Positions 8,469-17,109 of a stretch of DNA of 64,000 nucleotides are shown here, piece by piece (the first letter of the stretch is position 1; each line of letters begins with the position of its first letter). The notes under the pieces were generated by a model, which was not told the DNA's origin, searched no databases, and was given only the letters and a program-made list of their open reading frames with translations. The DNA comes from Croceibacterium_A sp035626815. Its GTDB lineage: Bacteria > Pseudomonadota > Alphaproteobacteria > Sphingomonadales > Sphingomonadaceae. The position numbers and the translations under genes were made by a program. Location of the stretch: NCBI GenBank assembly GCA_035626815.1, contig DASPMY010000029.1, forward strand, positions 4,513 to 68,512. Direction: 5' to 3'.

Positions 8469-9154
8469 CACGCTTGAGGCTGCTCCAGGCCGCCGCGCTC
8501 GCCGGGGCGGCGATGCTGCTGGTGGGGGCCGCGCCGAACTGGCTGGCGACGGTCGCGCTCGACGGCACCGCGCACCGCATCGGCAATCCCGAGGCCAAAG
8601 TGCGGCTGACGGAGTACGTCAGCTACACCTGCCCGCATTGCGCCGAGTTCAACCGCGCCGGCGAAGGCGCGCTGCAGCTCGGCTACATCGCCTCGGGCAA
8701 GATCAGCGTCGAGGTCCGCCACCTGATCCGCGACCCGGTCGACCTGACGGTGGCGGTGCTGGCGCATTGCGGCCCCGAGTCCAAGTTCCCGCAGAACCAC
8801 ACCGCGTTCCTCAGCGGCCAGGCCGGCTGGATCGGCCCGCTGACCACCGGCACCGCCGCGCAGCAGCAGCGCTGGCGGACTCCCGGAGCGACCGGCCGCC
8901 GCGCGATCGCCACCGATTTCGGGCTCTACCGGATCATGGAGCGGCGCGGCTACACCCGTGCCGCGGTCGACCGCTGCCTGGCCGACGACGCGCTGGTGCG
9001 CCGCATCGTCGAGACCTCCGACAAGGACTGGGACCGCCCGGGGATCGACAGCACGCCGAGCTTCGCGATCAACGGCGTGGTCATGCCCGGGACCCACACC
9101 TGGCCGGCGCTGTCGCGCCAGCTCGACGAATTCGTCCGCCGCGCCGCCTCTTAA
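8465..9154 (+). CDS. Exported DsbA-like thioredoxin-domain protein, CPHC type
   Basis: This 229-aa protein has an N-terminal signal (to about residue 23), a thioredoxin fold with CPHC near residues 57-60, a helical insertion, and a cis-Pro STPSFAING loop near 197. CPHC is the canonical DsbA active site, so a periplasmic disulfide-forming role is likely. It is the first of two adjacent paralogues sharing the RNLIRDPVDLT-type segment; the second lies 88 bp downstream. No DsbB is visible in the window. Confidence 0.87.
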   Translation: MTRLRLLQAAALAGAAMLLVGAAPNWLATVALDGTAHRIGNPEAKVRLTEYVSYTCPHCAEFNRAGEGALQLGYIASGKISVEVRHLIRDPVDLTVAVLAHCGPESKFPQNHTAFLSGQAGWIGPLTTGTAAQQQRWRTPGATGRRAIATDFGLYRIMERRGYTRAAVDRCLADDALVRRIVETSDKDWDRPGIDSTPSFAINGVVMPGTHTWPALSRQLDEFVRRAAS

Positions 9155-9242
9155 CCATGCTTAGCTGTGGAAACAGCCGGGCCGTGCTTCAACCGCTCCG
9201 GCCCATCGTCTAGCCTCGTTTCAAGCCAAGGGAATCCGCTCG

Positions 9243-9992
9243 ATGCCGACACTCCGCCATTCCGTCCTCGCCTTGTGCGCCGCGCCGCTGGCGTTCGCGC
9301 TGGCCGCCTGCGATTCGAGCAGCGAGGACGGCGCGCCGCCGCCGACCGGCGAGCCGATCGCCGAGATCCCCGCGCCGGCGGGACAGAGCTGGCTCGAGAT
9401 GGCGGCGGTCACGCCCGAGGGCGGCTACGTCATCGGCAACCCCGCGGCGCCGCTCAAGCTGGTCGAATACGCCAGCCACACCTGCCACGTGTGCGCCGCG
9501 TTCTCGCAGGAAGGCGCCGCCGAGATGGACGAATACGTCGGCACCGGCGTCGTCAGCTACGAGATCCGCAACCTGATCCGCGACCCGGTCGACCTGACGA
9601 TCGCCCTGCTCGCGCGGTGCGGCCAGCCGTCCTCGTTCCACCCGCTCGCCAACCAGGCGTGGCAGAACTTCGACTCGCTGATGGGCACGGTCCAGGCCAA
9701 CGGGGCGGCGATCGACCAGGCGCGCGAGCTGCCCGAGGCGCAGCGCTTCCAGGCGATCGGCCAGGCTTCGGGCCTGCTCGACTTCTTCGCCGCGCGCGGG
9801 ATCAGCCGCGACCAGGCGATGCAGTGCCTGGGCGACCTGCCCAAGGCGACGCAGATTGTCGATGCCTCGCGCGCCCAGTCCGACGAGCTGGCAATCGAGG
9901 GCACGCCGACGTTCTTCCTCAACGGCCGCCGGATCCAGGAAACCTCGTGGGCCGGCCTCGAGCCGGTGCTGCAGGCCGCCGGCGCGAGGTAA
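9243..9992 (+). CDS. DsbA-like thioredoxin-domain lipoprotein, CHVC type
   Basis: The 249-aa sequence starts with a lipoprotein signal (FALAAC lipobox, Cys near residue 23), then an acidic linker and a thioredoxin fold with CHVC near residues 81-84 and a GTPTFFLNG cis-Pro loop near 222. It shares IRNLIRDPVDLTIALLARCG with the neighbour upstream, so the two arose by duplication, but its active site and membrane anchoring differ. A division of labour between a soluble oxidase and an anchored protein is a reasonable guess. smc follows after 20 bp. Confidence 0.87.
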   Translation: MPTLRHSVLALCAAPLAFALAACDSSSEDGAPPPTGEPIAEIPAPAGQSWLEMAAVTPEGGYVIGNPAAPLKLVEYASHTCHVCAAFSQEGAAEMDEYVGTGVVSYEIRNLIRDPVDLTIALLARCGQPSSFHPLANQAWQNFDSLMGTVQANGAAIDQARELPEAQRFQAIGQASGLLDFFAARGISRDQAMQCLGDLPKATQIVDASRAQSDELAIEGTPTFFLNGRRIQETSWAGLEPVLQAAGAR

Positions 9993-10012
9993 CGCGTGAA
10001 CCGCCGCTCGCG

Positions 10013-13000
10013 ATGCTGATCCGGAAACTCAAGCTCTCGGGCTTCAAGAGTTTCGTCGAGCCGGCCGAGCTGCGCATCGAACCGGGCCTGACCGGCGTGG
10101 TCGGCCCGAACGGCTGCGGCAAGTCCAACCTGCTCGAGGCGATCCGCTGGGTGATGGGCGAAAGCTCCCCCAAGTCGATGCGCTCGGGGGGGATGGACGA
10201 CGTGATCTTCGCCGGCACCGCGCAGCGCCCGCCGCGCGATTTCGCCGAGGTGGTGCTCGATGCGGTCGACGGCGACGGCGAGGAGCTGCAGGTCACCCGC
10301 CGGATCGAGCGCGGCGCCGGCAGCGCCTACCGCGTCAACGGCCGCGACGTGCGCGCCAAGGACGTCGCGCTGGTGTTCGCCGACGCGGCCACCGGCGCGC
10401 ATTCGCCGGCGCTGGTCAGCCAGGGCAAGATCGCCGCGGTGATCGCGGCCAAGCCGGCCGAGCGGCGCATGATGCTCGAGGAAGCCGCCGGGATCGCCGG
10501 GCTGCACGTCCGCCGCCGCGAGGCCGAGGGCAAGCTGCGCCAGACCGAGGCCAACCTCGCCCGGCTCGAGGACCTGATGGCCGGGCTCGACAGCCAGATC
10601 GCCGCGCTGCGGCGGCAGGCCAGGCAGGCCGAACGCTACAAGGCGCTCTCCGACAAGATCCAGCACGCCGAGGCGCGGCTGGTGTTCGCCCGCTGGCGCG
10701 ACGCCGCCGCCGCCGCCGAGGCGGCGCGGGCGCAGGCCGGCGACGCCGAGGCGCGGGTCGAGCAGGCCCAGGCGGCGGCGCGCGAAGCGCACAAGGCGCA
10801 GGCCGCGCTGGGGGAAACGCTCGCCGAGGCGCGCGAGGAGCTGGCCGACCGGCGCGACGACGCCAGCGCCCACGGGCACCGCATGGCCTCGCTGTCGAGC
10901 CAGCTCGAGGCGGCCGAGCAGCGGCTCGCCGACCTCGACCGGCAGAAGCAGCGCCTCGAGGAGGATCGCGGCGAGGCCGACCGGCTGACCCGAGACGCCG
11001 CCGCGGCGCTGCAGAAGCTCGAGCACGACCTCATGGCCGGTGAAGCGGCGCTCGCCGGGGACGAGGCCCGGCGGCCCGAGCTCGCGCGCCGGGTCGACGA
11101 CGAGGAACGCGCCGGGCGCGCGGCCGAGCTGGCGCTGGCCCGGGCGACCGCCGACCACGCCGGAGTCGAGGCCGAGTGGCGCATCGCCGAAGCCGAGCTC
11201 GCCCAGGCCGAGGCGCGGCTGGCCCGGCTGGCCGGCGAGGCCCGCCGGCTCGGCGAGCAGCGGGCGGCGCTCGGGGCGGAGGAGGATGTCGAGGCGTCGC
11301 TGGCGGCGGCGCGCGAGGCGGTTCGCGCGGCCGGCGAGGACGCGGCGAAGGCCCGCGGCGCGCTGATCCACGGCCAGGCGCACAAGGAAGCGCTGACCGT
11401 GGCGCGCGACGAAGCGGCGAGCGCGCTCGCCACCGCGCGCGCCGAGCTCGCCGGGACCGAGCGCGAGTGGCAGGCGCTGGCGCGCGACCGCGCGGCGCGC
11501 GCGCGGCAGGCGGCGGGCAAGCAGGGGCTGCCGGCGGCGCTCGACCGGGTGGCGGCCGAGCCGGGCTACGAGCGGGCGTTGGCCGCGGTGCTCGGGCGCG
11601 ACGCGCGCGCGCCGCTGGGGATGCCCGAAGCCGCGGCCGAGGGGCGCTACTGGACCGGGGCCGCGGCGCCCTCGCCCGTCGCCGACAGCCTCGCGGCCCA
11701 TGTCCGCGACTGCCCGCCGCAGCTCGCCGCGCGGCTCGCGCTGGTCCATGTGGCCGACGCCGACGACGGTCGTGCGCTCGCGCCCGGCGAGTGGCTGGTC
11801 ACCCGCGCCGGCGCGCTGCGCCGGTGGGACGGCTTCGTCGCCCGCGGCGAAGGCGCCGCCGAGGCGGCACGGCTCGAGGCCGAGAACCGGTTCGCCGAGC
11901 TCGAGGCGGCGCTACCGGCCAAGCGCGAAACCGCCGAGCGTGCCGAGGCGGCCCAGCGCGCCGCCCAGGACGAGCTGGGCGAGCGGCAGCGCGCGCTGGT
12001 CGCCGCCGAGCGCGAGGCGCAGCAGGCGGCCGAAACCGAGCGCCAGGCGCTGCGCGCGCTCGACCAGGCCGAAGCGGCCCGCGAGCGCCTCGCCGCGCGG
12101 GCCGAGGAGCTGGCGGCGGCCGAGGCCGGCCTCGCCGAGCAGCGCCAGCAGGCCGAAGCCGAGCTCGGTGCGGCGCGCGCCCGGCGCAGCGAGCTGCCCG
12201 ACCCCGAATCGGGGCGCGCCGCGCTCGCCGCCGCGCAGGCGCACAACGACGCCGCGCGCCTCGCGCTGCAGGCGGCGATGGCCGCGCTCGCGGCGCACGA
12301 CCAGGCGCTCGCCGTCGCCCGCGAGCGGGTCTCGGCGCAACGCGGCGACATCAAGAGCTGGGAAGCGCGCGCCGGCGACGCCGCGCGGCGGCTGTCGGAC
12401 ATGGAGCGCCGCTTCGAGGAGATCGCCGAGGAGCGCGCGGTCACCGCCGCCAGGCCCGCCGCGCTGATGCGCGAGATCGAGGGTGGCGAAGCGGTGCGCG
12501 AGCGGCTCGGGCGCGAGCTGGCCGCGGCCGAAGCCGCCGTCGCCGCCGCCGGCGAGCGCGCCCGCGCCGCCGAGGCCGCGCTCGCCGAAGCCAACGAGGC
12601 GCTGTCGGCCGCGCGCGAGCAACGCGCCGGCTCCGTCGCGCGCGCCGAGAACGAGGAAGCCCGCCGCGAGGAGATGGCGCGCATCTCGGGCGAGCGGTTC
12701 CAGTGCCCGCCGCCGCTGCTCGCCGGCCGCTTCGGGTTCGAGCCCGAGCGGGTCGCCCATGCCGGCGAGGAGTCCGCGGCGATGGACCGCCTCGTCGCCG
12801 ATCGCGAGCGGATTGGGCCGGTCAACCTCGTCGCCGCCGACGAGCTGGCGCGGATCGAGCAGGAGCACGGCGCGAGCGCGGCCGAGCAGGCCGAGCTGGC
12901 CGAAGCGGTCAACCGCCTGCGCGGCTCGATCGGCAACCTCAACCGCGAGGGCCGCGAGCGGCTGCGCGAGGCGTTCGACAAGGTCGACGCGCACTTCCGC

Positions 13001-13438
13001 CACTTGTTCACGCGGCTGTTCGAAGGCGGCCAGGCGCACTTGGCGCTGGTCGATAGCGACGATCCGCTTGAGGCCGGGCTCGAGATCTACGCCCAGCCGC
13101 CGGGCAAGCGGCTGCAATCGCTGACGCTGCTCTCCGGCGGCGAGCAGGCGCTGACCGCGATCGCGCTGATCTTCGCGCTGTTCCTGACCAACCCGGCGCC
13201 GATCTGCGTGCTCGACGAAGTCGACGCCCCGCTCGACGACGCCAACATCGACCGCTTCTGCGACCTGCTCGACGCGATGGTCCGCGAGACCGAGACCCGC
13301 TACCTGATCGTCACACACAACGCGGTGACGATGAGCCGCATGCACCGCCTGTTCGGGGTGACGATGGTTGAAAAAGGCGTCTCGCGCCTGGTCAGCGTCG
13401 ACCTGGGCGGGGCGGAGGAGCTGCTGGCGGCGGAATAA
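10013..13438 (+). CDS. smc: Chromosome segregation protein SMC
   Basis: The 1141-aa protein shows an N-terminal Walker A (GPNGCGKSNLLEAIRWVMGE, about residues 32-51), a long Ala/Glu/Arg-rich coiled coil, a globular hinge near 505-620, a second coiled coil, and a C-terminal ABC signature LSGGEQALTA with Walker B VLDEVDAPLDDAN. It is the ATPase of the condensin-like complex (with ScpA and ScpB, not encoded here). The ATG at 10013 gives the family N-terminus MLIRKLKLSGFKSF; the longer open frame starting at 9167 is spurious. Confidence 0.97.
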   Translation: MLIRKLKLSGFKSFVEPAELRIEPGLTGVVGPNGCGKSNLLEAIRWVMGESSPKSMRSGGMDDVIFAGTAQRPPRDFAEVVLDAVDGDGEELQVTRRIERGAGSAYRVNGRDVRAKDVALVFADAATGAHSPALVSQGKIAAVIAAKPAERRMMLEEAAGIAGLHVRRREAEGKLRQTEANLARLEDLMAGLDSQIAALRRQARQAERYKALSDKIQHAEARLVFARWRDAAAAAEAARAQAGDAEARVEQAQAAAREAHKAQAALGETLAEAREELADRRDDASAHGHRMASLSSQLEAAEQRLADLDRQKQRLEEDRGEADRLTRDAAAALQKLEHDLMAGEAALAGDEARRPELARRVDDEERAGRAAELALARATADHAGVEAEWRIAEAELAQAEARLARLAGEARRLGEQRAALGAEEDVEASLAAAREAVRAAGEDAAKARGALIHGQAHKEALTVARDEAASALATARAELAGTEREWQALARDRAARARQAAGKQGLPAALDRVAAEPGYERALAAVLGRDARAPLGMPEAAAEGRYWTGAAAPSPVADSLAAHVRDCPPQLAARLALVHVADADDGRALAPGEWLVTRAGALRRWDGFVARGEGAAEAARLEAENRFAELEAALPAKRETAERAEAAQRAAQDELGERQRALVAAEREAQQAAETERQALRALDQAEAARERLAARAEELAAAEAGLAEQRQQAEAELGAARARRSELPDPESGRAALAAAQAHNDAARLALQAAMAALAAHDQALAVARERVSAQRGDIKSWEARAGDAARRLSDMERRFEEIAEERAVTAARPAALMREIEGGEAVRERLGRELAAAEAAVAAAGERARAAEAALAEANEALSAAREQRAGSVARAENEEARREEMARISGERFQCPPPLLAGRFGFEPERVAHAGEESAAMDRLVADRERIGPVNLVAADELARIEQEHGASAAEQAELAEAVNRLRGSIGNLNREGRERLREAFDKVDAHFRHLFTRLFEGGQAHLALVDSDDPLEAGLEIYAQPPGKRLQSLTLLSGGEQALTAIALIFALFLTNPAPICVLDEVDAPLDDANIDRFCDLLDAMVRETETRYLIVTHNAVTMSRMHRLFGVTMVEKGVSRLVSVDLGGAEELLAAE

Positions 13439-13447
13439 GGGAGTCCG

Positions 13448-13819
13448 ATGCCCGACCACCCACACTCCTTGGTCGCGATCGTTCCCTGCAACGACATCGC
13501 CGCCAGCACCGCGTTCTACGCGCGCCTCGGGCTCGAGCTGCTCAGCGACTACGGCAGCTACCGCATCCTCGGCGACGGCCGGGGCTGGCTGCTGCACTTG
13601 TCGGCGGAATCGCCCAAGGGCTGGGTCGTGCCGGGGCGCAATCCGAACGGGCTCTATCTCTACACCGCCGACGTCGATGGCCTTGTCGCGCGGTGCCCGG
13701 ACCTGTTCCCGGGTGGGGGCCCCAACCACAAGCCGTGGGGCATGTACGAGGTTTCGCTGTCCGACCCCGACGGCACGCTGGTCCGGATCGGCCGGCCGAG
13801 CGAGCTGGTGGGGGACTAG
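13448..13819 (+). CDS. VOC-family (glyoxalase/bleomycin-resistance fold) protein
   Basis: The 123-aa single-domain protein has the beta-alpha-beta-beta-beta pattern of VOC proteins: VAIVPCNDIAASTAFYARLG at the N-terminus, a middle RILGDGRGWLLHL strand pair, and a C-terminal YEVSLSDPDGTLVRIG ending. Possible metal ligands are not complete, so it may bind rather than transform a ligand. It follows smc by nine bases and may be cotranscribed. The substrate cannot be inferred. Confidence 0.85.
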   Translation: MPDHPHSLVAIVPCNDIAASTAFYARLGLELLSDYGSYRILGDGRGWLLHLSAESPKGWVVPGRNPNGLYLYTADVDGLVARCPDLFPGGGPNHKPWGMYEVSLSDPDGTLVRIGRPSELVGD

Positions 13820-13876
13820 CCACACGACGCCGCATTCGCCGGTTGACCGCCGCCGGCTTTGCCGTTCAATGGCCCG

Positions 13877-14356
13877 GTGCACAGGGGTCGCGCTTCCTGC
13901 CTGCTGATGACGGCGCTCGTCGCGGCGGGCTGCGTCGACAGCGGCAACCGGGGGTGGGACCTCGGCCGCTGGTCCCCGCCGCTGGTCGCCCAAGCGCACG
14001 TCGAGGCGTTCCGCGGGGTCCACGAGGGGCGCATCGGGCTGCGCTGCATGGCCGGCGGGACGCCCACGGTGTTCGTCGAGACCTGGCGCCCGGTGACCGC
14101 CGGCGGGGCGGCGGTGGCGGCATCGATGACCTATCGCATCGGCGGCGAGGAGCATTCCGCGCCGGGACGGCTCGGCCCGCACGCGTTCGAGCTTCCCGCC
14201 GAGGCGACGCCGGAGCTGCTGCGGCAGCTCGAGCAGGCCTCGCGCATCGAGGTGCTGGTCCCACTCGACGGCGGCGGGGTGTACCCGGTGACCTTCGACG
14301 TCAGCGATTTCGCGCACGCGCACGACTGGGTGCGCGACGAATGCCGCCAACTGTGA
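13877..14356 (+). CDS. Putative lipoprotein, 159 aa
   Basis: The family is not recognised. From the GTG at 13877 the product has a short basic start, a hydrophobic stretch, and a lipobox-like VAAGC with Cys near residue 19. The -3 residue is Ala rather than Leu, so lipidation is probable but not certain. A TTG at 13859 and an ATG at 13907 are alternative starts. The mature part is beta-rich, with one further Cys pair (RCMAGG and DECRQL) that could form a disulfide. Confidence 0.6.
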   Translation: MHRGRASCLLMTALVAAGCVDSGNRGWDLGRWSPPLVAQAHVEAFRGVHEGRIGLRCMAGGTPTVFVETWRPVTAGGAAVAASMTYRIGGEEHSAPGRLGPHAFELPAEATPELLRQLEQASRIEVLVPLDGGGVYPVTFDVSDFAHAHDWVRDECRQL

Positions 14357-14378
14357 AACCGACAACGGGGGTCTGCCC

Positions 14379-14723
14379 ATGAAAACCTGGATCAAGCTCG
14401 CGCTGATCTTCGCGCTGCTCGCCGCCGGCACCGCCTGGCTGCTTCTCGACGCGCAGCAGCGTGAGGCGCGCATGACCGCCAAGGGCACGGCGCTGGTGAC
14501 GGCGGTGACGTTCAAGCCGGACGACGAAAGCAGCAGCCTCGACGAGACCGAGTTCGCACTGCGCGTCACCGCCGGCGAGCGCTCGGTCGAGACGACCGAC
14601 ACCCTGCCCGGCGACCGCCGGGACGAGTTCCGCGAAGGGCACACCTTCACCGTGTGCTACAATCCGGCCGATCCGGCCGAGGCCGACATCGAGCTGGATC
14701 CGGCGGTGGCCTGCGGAGCCTGA
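14379..14723 (+). CDS. Membrane-anchored DUF3592-like protein, 114 aa
   Basis: One N-terminal hydrophobic segment (residues 5-24) is followed by a small beta-rich domain. The closing GHTFTVCYNPADPAEADIEL resembles the end of DUF3592-type domains, which have the pattern V-x-YNP-x-(N/D)P. Function is unknown. It lies 22 bp after the putative lipoprotein and may be cotranscribed. The assignment rests on the C-terminal motif only. Confidence 0.6.
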   Translation: MKTWIKLALIFALLAAGTAWLLLDAQQREARMTAKGTALVTAVTFKPDDESSSLDETEFALRVTAGERSVETTDTLPGDRRDEFREGHTFTVCYNPADPAEADIELDPAVACGA

Positions 14724-14727
14724 CGCC

Positions 14728-15165
14728 CTACCCGAGGATCGCCCGCGGGCCGGCGCCCTTGGCCCCCATCCGGTCGTCCTTGTTGTAGAGCTGGCACTTC
14801 TGCAGGCTGAGGCAGCCGCAGCCGATGCACTGGTCGAGCTGGTTGCGGGTGCGGGTCAGCAGGTTGATCCGCTGGTCGATCTCGAACCGCATCCGCCGGC
14901 TGATCGCCTGCCAGTCGCTCAGCGTCGGCGCGCGGCCTTGCGGCAGCTGGGCGAGCTGCGCCTCGATCTCGGCCAGCGCCAGGCCGAGCTTCTGGGCGAT
15001 CAGGATGAAGCTGACCCGGCGGATGTCGGAGCGCAGGAAGCGGCGCTGGTTGCCTTGGGTGCGCAGCGACTGGAGCAGGCCCTTCTCCTCGTAGTAGCGG
15101 ATCGCCGAGACGGCGACGCCGGTGCGCTCGGCGAGCCGGCCGATGGTGATGAAGGGGTCTGCCAT
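14728..15165 (-). CDS. soxR: Redox-sensitive transcriptional activator SoxR
   Basis: This 145-aa MerR-family regulator has an N-terminal winged helix (ITIGRLAERTGVAVSAIRYY), a dimerisation helix, and the SoxR iron-sulfur loop CIGCGCLSLQKC near residues 116-127. The spacing C-x2-C-x-C-x5-C is that of E. coli SoxR. Oxidation of the [2Fe-2S] cluster by redox-cycling compounds or superoxide would activate transcription. The ATG at 15165 gives the family N-terminus. A consensus sox box lies in the divergent promoter region beside a VOC gene. Confidence 0.95.
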   Translation of the reverse strand: MADPFITIGRLAERTGVAVSAIRYYEEKGLLQSLRTQGNQRRFLRSDIRRVSFILIAQKLGLALAEIEAQLAQLPQGRAPTLSDWQAISRRMRFEIDQRINLLTRTRNQLDQCIGCGCLSLQKCQLYNKDDRMGAKGAGPRAILG

Positions 15166-15191
15166 GCGGTCCTGCCCGTCTCTTTTTTTGG

Positions 15192-15216
15192 TTGACCTCA
15201 AGTTAGCTTGAGGTTG
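15192..15216. promoter_or_regulatory. SoxR operator (sox box) between soxR and the VOC gene
   Basis: The stretch contains TTGACC followed by CCTCAAGTTAGCTTGAGG (15196-15213), a near-perfect palindrome almost identical to the SoxR site in the E. coli soxS promoter. It begins 31 bp from the soxR start and ends about 90 bp before the VOC start. The rightward TTGACC can serve as a -35 element overlapping the operator, as is usual for MerR-type activation; the -10 element is weak. Confidence 0.85.
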
Positions 15217-15305
15217 CACAAGAGACAAGCGCGATGATTCGCGCGCCGCCCGGCAGCGCGAGGTTCGCGTTCCGGCACAAGGCTTTACGGCAGGAGTTTC
15301 GCACC

Positions 15306-15698
15306 ATGAGCCAAGGACGGATCGAGCACGTCAACCTGACCGTCAGCGACATCGAGCGCTCGGCGGCGCTATTCGAGCGGCTGCTCGGCTGGCGCCGACG
15401 CTGGCGCGGCGCGGCGATGAACGGCGGCGAGACCATCCACGTCGGCGACGACGCCACGTACCTGGCGCTCTATACCGACCGGCGCGACCATGCGGGGCAG
15501 CGCAAGGGCCGCCCGCTCAACCACGTCGGCCTGCTGGTGGACGACCTCGACGCCGCCGAGCGCGTGGTCCGCGAGCACGGCTTCGAGCCCTGGGGCCACG
15601 ACGACTACGAGCCGGGGCGCCGGTTCTACTTCTTCGACTGGGACGGCATCGAGTTCGAAGTGGTCAGCTATGCGCCGGCTCAGAAGCTCTCTTCGTAG
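15306..15698 (+). CDS. VOC-family protein, likely SoxR target
   Basis: The 130-aa protein begins RIEHVNLTVSDIERSAALFE and has an internal LNHVGLLVDDLDAAERVVR repeat and a final FFDWDGIEFEVVSY strand, a two-module VOC (glyoxalase-type) fold with His and Glu in ligand-like positions (HVNLTV, NHVGLLV, EFEVV). I chose the ATG at 15306 because CAGGAG lies upstream; the frame open from 15234 is not needed. Divergence from soxR across a sox box suggests induction by redox-active compounds, perhaps for detoxification. Confidence 0.87.
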   Translation: MSQGRIEHVNLTVSDIERSAALFERLLGWRRRWRGAAMNGGETIHVGDDATYLALYTDRRDHAGQRKGRPLNHVGLLVDDLDAAERVVREHGFEPWGHDDYEPGRRFYFFDWDGIEFEVVSYAPAQKLSS

Positions 15699-17050
15699 AC
15701 CCGGGAGATGTCGCCGTCCCACTCGCCGTGGAACTTGTCGAGCAGGCGCTGGGCGGGGACCCGGCCGCTGGCGACGATTTCCTGCAGCGGCTCGAGGAAG
15801 CCCGCCTCGCTGTCCCCCCCGGCGTTGAACCGCGCGCGCGCGGTGAGGCCGGCGCTGGCGATCTCGAGCACCTCGCGGGCGAGGTCGCGCAGCAGCCCGC
15901 CGCCGGGCAGCGGCGCGTCGAGCGCGAGCTTGGGCACCGCCTCGCGCAGCGCCTCGCGCTCGTCCATCGACCAATGCTTGACCAGGTCCCACGCGGCGTC
16001 GAGCGCGGTGTCGTCGTAGAGCAGCCCGACCCACAGCGCCGGCAGCGCGCAGATGCGGTTCCACGGCCCGCCGTCGGCGCCGCGCATCTCGAGGAAGCTC
16101 TTCAGCCGCACTTCGGGGAAAGCGGTCGACAGGTGATCGGTCCAGTCGCTCGCGGTCGGCAGCTCGCCGGGCAGCGCCGGAAGCTTTCCGGCGAGGAAGT
16201 CGCGGAAGCTCTGGCCGGCGGCGTCGATGTACCGGCCGTCGCGGAACACGAAGTACATCGGCACGTCGAGCATGTAGTCGACGTAAGCCTCGTAGCCGAA
16301 GCCGTCCTCGAACACGAACGGCAGCATCCCCGTGCGGTGCGGGTCGGTGTCGGACCAGATGTGGCTGCGGTAGCTGAGGAAGCCGTTCGGCTGGCCTTCG
16401 GTGAACGGCGAGTTGGCGAACAGCGCGGTGGCGAGCGGCTGCAGGGCGAGGCCGACGCGGAACTTCTTGGCCATGTCGGCTTCGGAGCCGTAATCGAGGT
16501 TGGTCTGGATCGTGCAGGTGCGCAGCATCATGTCGAGCCCGAGCGCGCCGACGCGGGGCATGTGCCGCAGCATGATCGCGTAGCGCCCCTTGGGCATCAC
16601 CGGCAGCTCGCTCCGCCGCTTGTCGGGCCACATGCCGAGCCCGAGGAAGCCGACGCCGCATTTCTCGCCGATCGCCTTGACCTGGTCCAGGTGGCGGCCG
16701 GTCTCGGCGCAGGTCTGGTGCAGGTTCTCGAGCGGCGCGCCCGACAGCTCGAGCTGGCCGGCGGGCTCGAGGCTGACGTTGCCGTCGGCGCCGGAGAGGG
16801 CGATGACCTGCCCGCCCTCCTCGATCGGCTCCCAGCCGAACTGCTGCATTTCCAGCAGGATGTCCCGGATGCCGCCGGGCTCGTCGTACGACGGCGCGGC
16901 GTGGCTGCCGGTGCGATAGACGAGCTTCTCGTGCTCGGTGCCGATGCGCCAGGCCGCCCGCGGCTTCTCGCCCGCCTGCAACGGCGCGACGAGCTGGTCG
17001 CGCCGCTCGATCGGCGGCTCTTTCCCCTCGGACACCTGACGCGTGCTCAT
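15680..17050 (-). CDS. gshA: Glutamate-cysteine ligase (GCS2/plant type)
   Basis: The 456-aa enzyme matches the alphaproteobacterial/plant glutamate-cysteine ligase family, which makes gamma-glutamylcysteine, the first step of glutathione synthesis. Recognisable segments are WRIGTEHEKLVY near residue 35, NVSLEPAGQLELSGAPL near 90, GLGMWPDKRRSELPVMPKGRY near 140, and LRTCTIQTNLDYGSEADM near 175. The start ATGAGCACG at 17050 is the first sensible one; frames reaching 17701 are shadows of rsmE. The stop lies 18 bases inside the convergent VOC gene. Confidence 0.95.
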   Translation of the reverse strand: MSTRQVSEGKEPPIERRDQLVAPLQAGEKPRAAWRIGTEHEKLVYRTGSHAAPSYDEPGGIRDILLEMQQFGWEPIEEGGQVIALSGADGNVSLEPAGQLELSGAPLENLHQTCAETGRHLDQVKAIGEKCGVGFLGLGMWPDKRRSELPVMPKGRYAIMLRHMPRVGALGLDMMLRTCTIQTNLDYGSEADMAKKFRVGLALQPLATALFANSPFTEGQPNGFLSYRSHIWSDTDPHRTGMLPFVFEDGFGYEAYVDYMLDVPMYFVFRDGRYIDAAGQSFRDFLAGKLPALPGELPTASDWTDHLSTAFPEVRLKSFLEMRGADGGPWNRICALPALWVGLLYDDTALDAAWDLVKHWSMDEREALREAVPKLALDAPLPGGGLLRDLAREVLEIASAGLTARARFNAGGDSEAGFLEPLQEIVASGRVPAQRLLDKFHGEWDGDISRVYEESF

Positions 17051-17109
17051 GGGCGCGCCGCTAGCGGCAAGCGGCCGGGCGCGCCAGCGGCAAATTGCGG
17101 CGTGCCCGG

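Noticed and set aside
9167..13438. SMC starting at 9167 with 1423 residues
   Set aside because: The extra 282 residues are a shifted-frame reading of the lipoprotein gene; the SMC N-terminus is at 10013.
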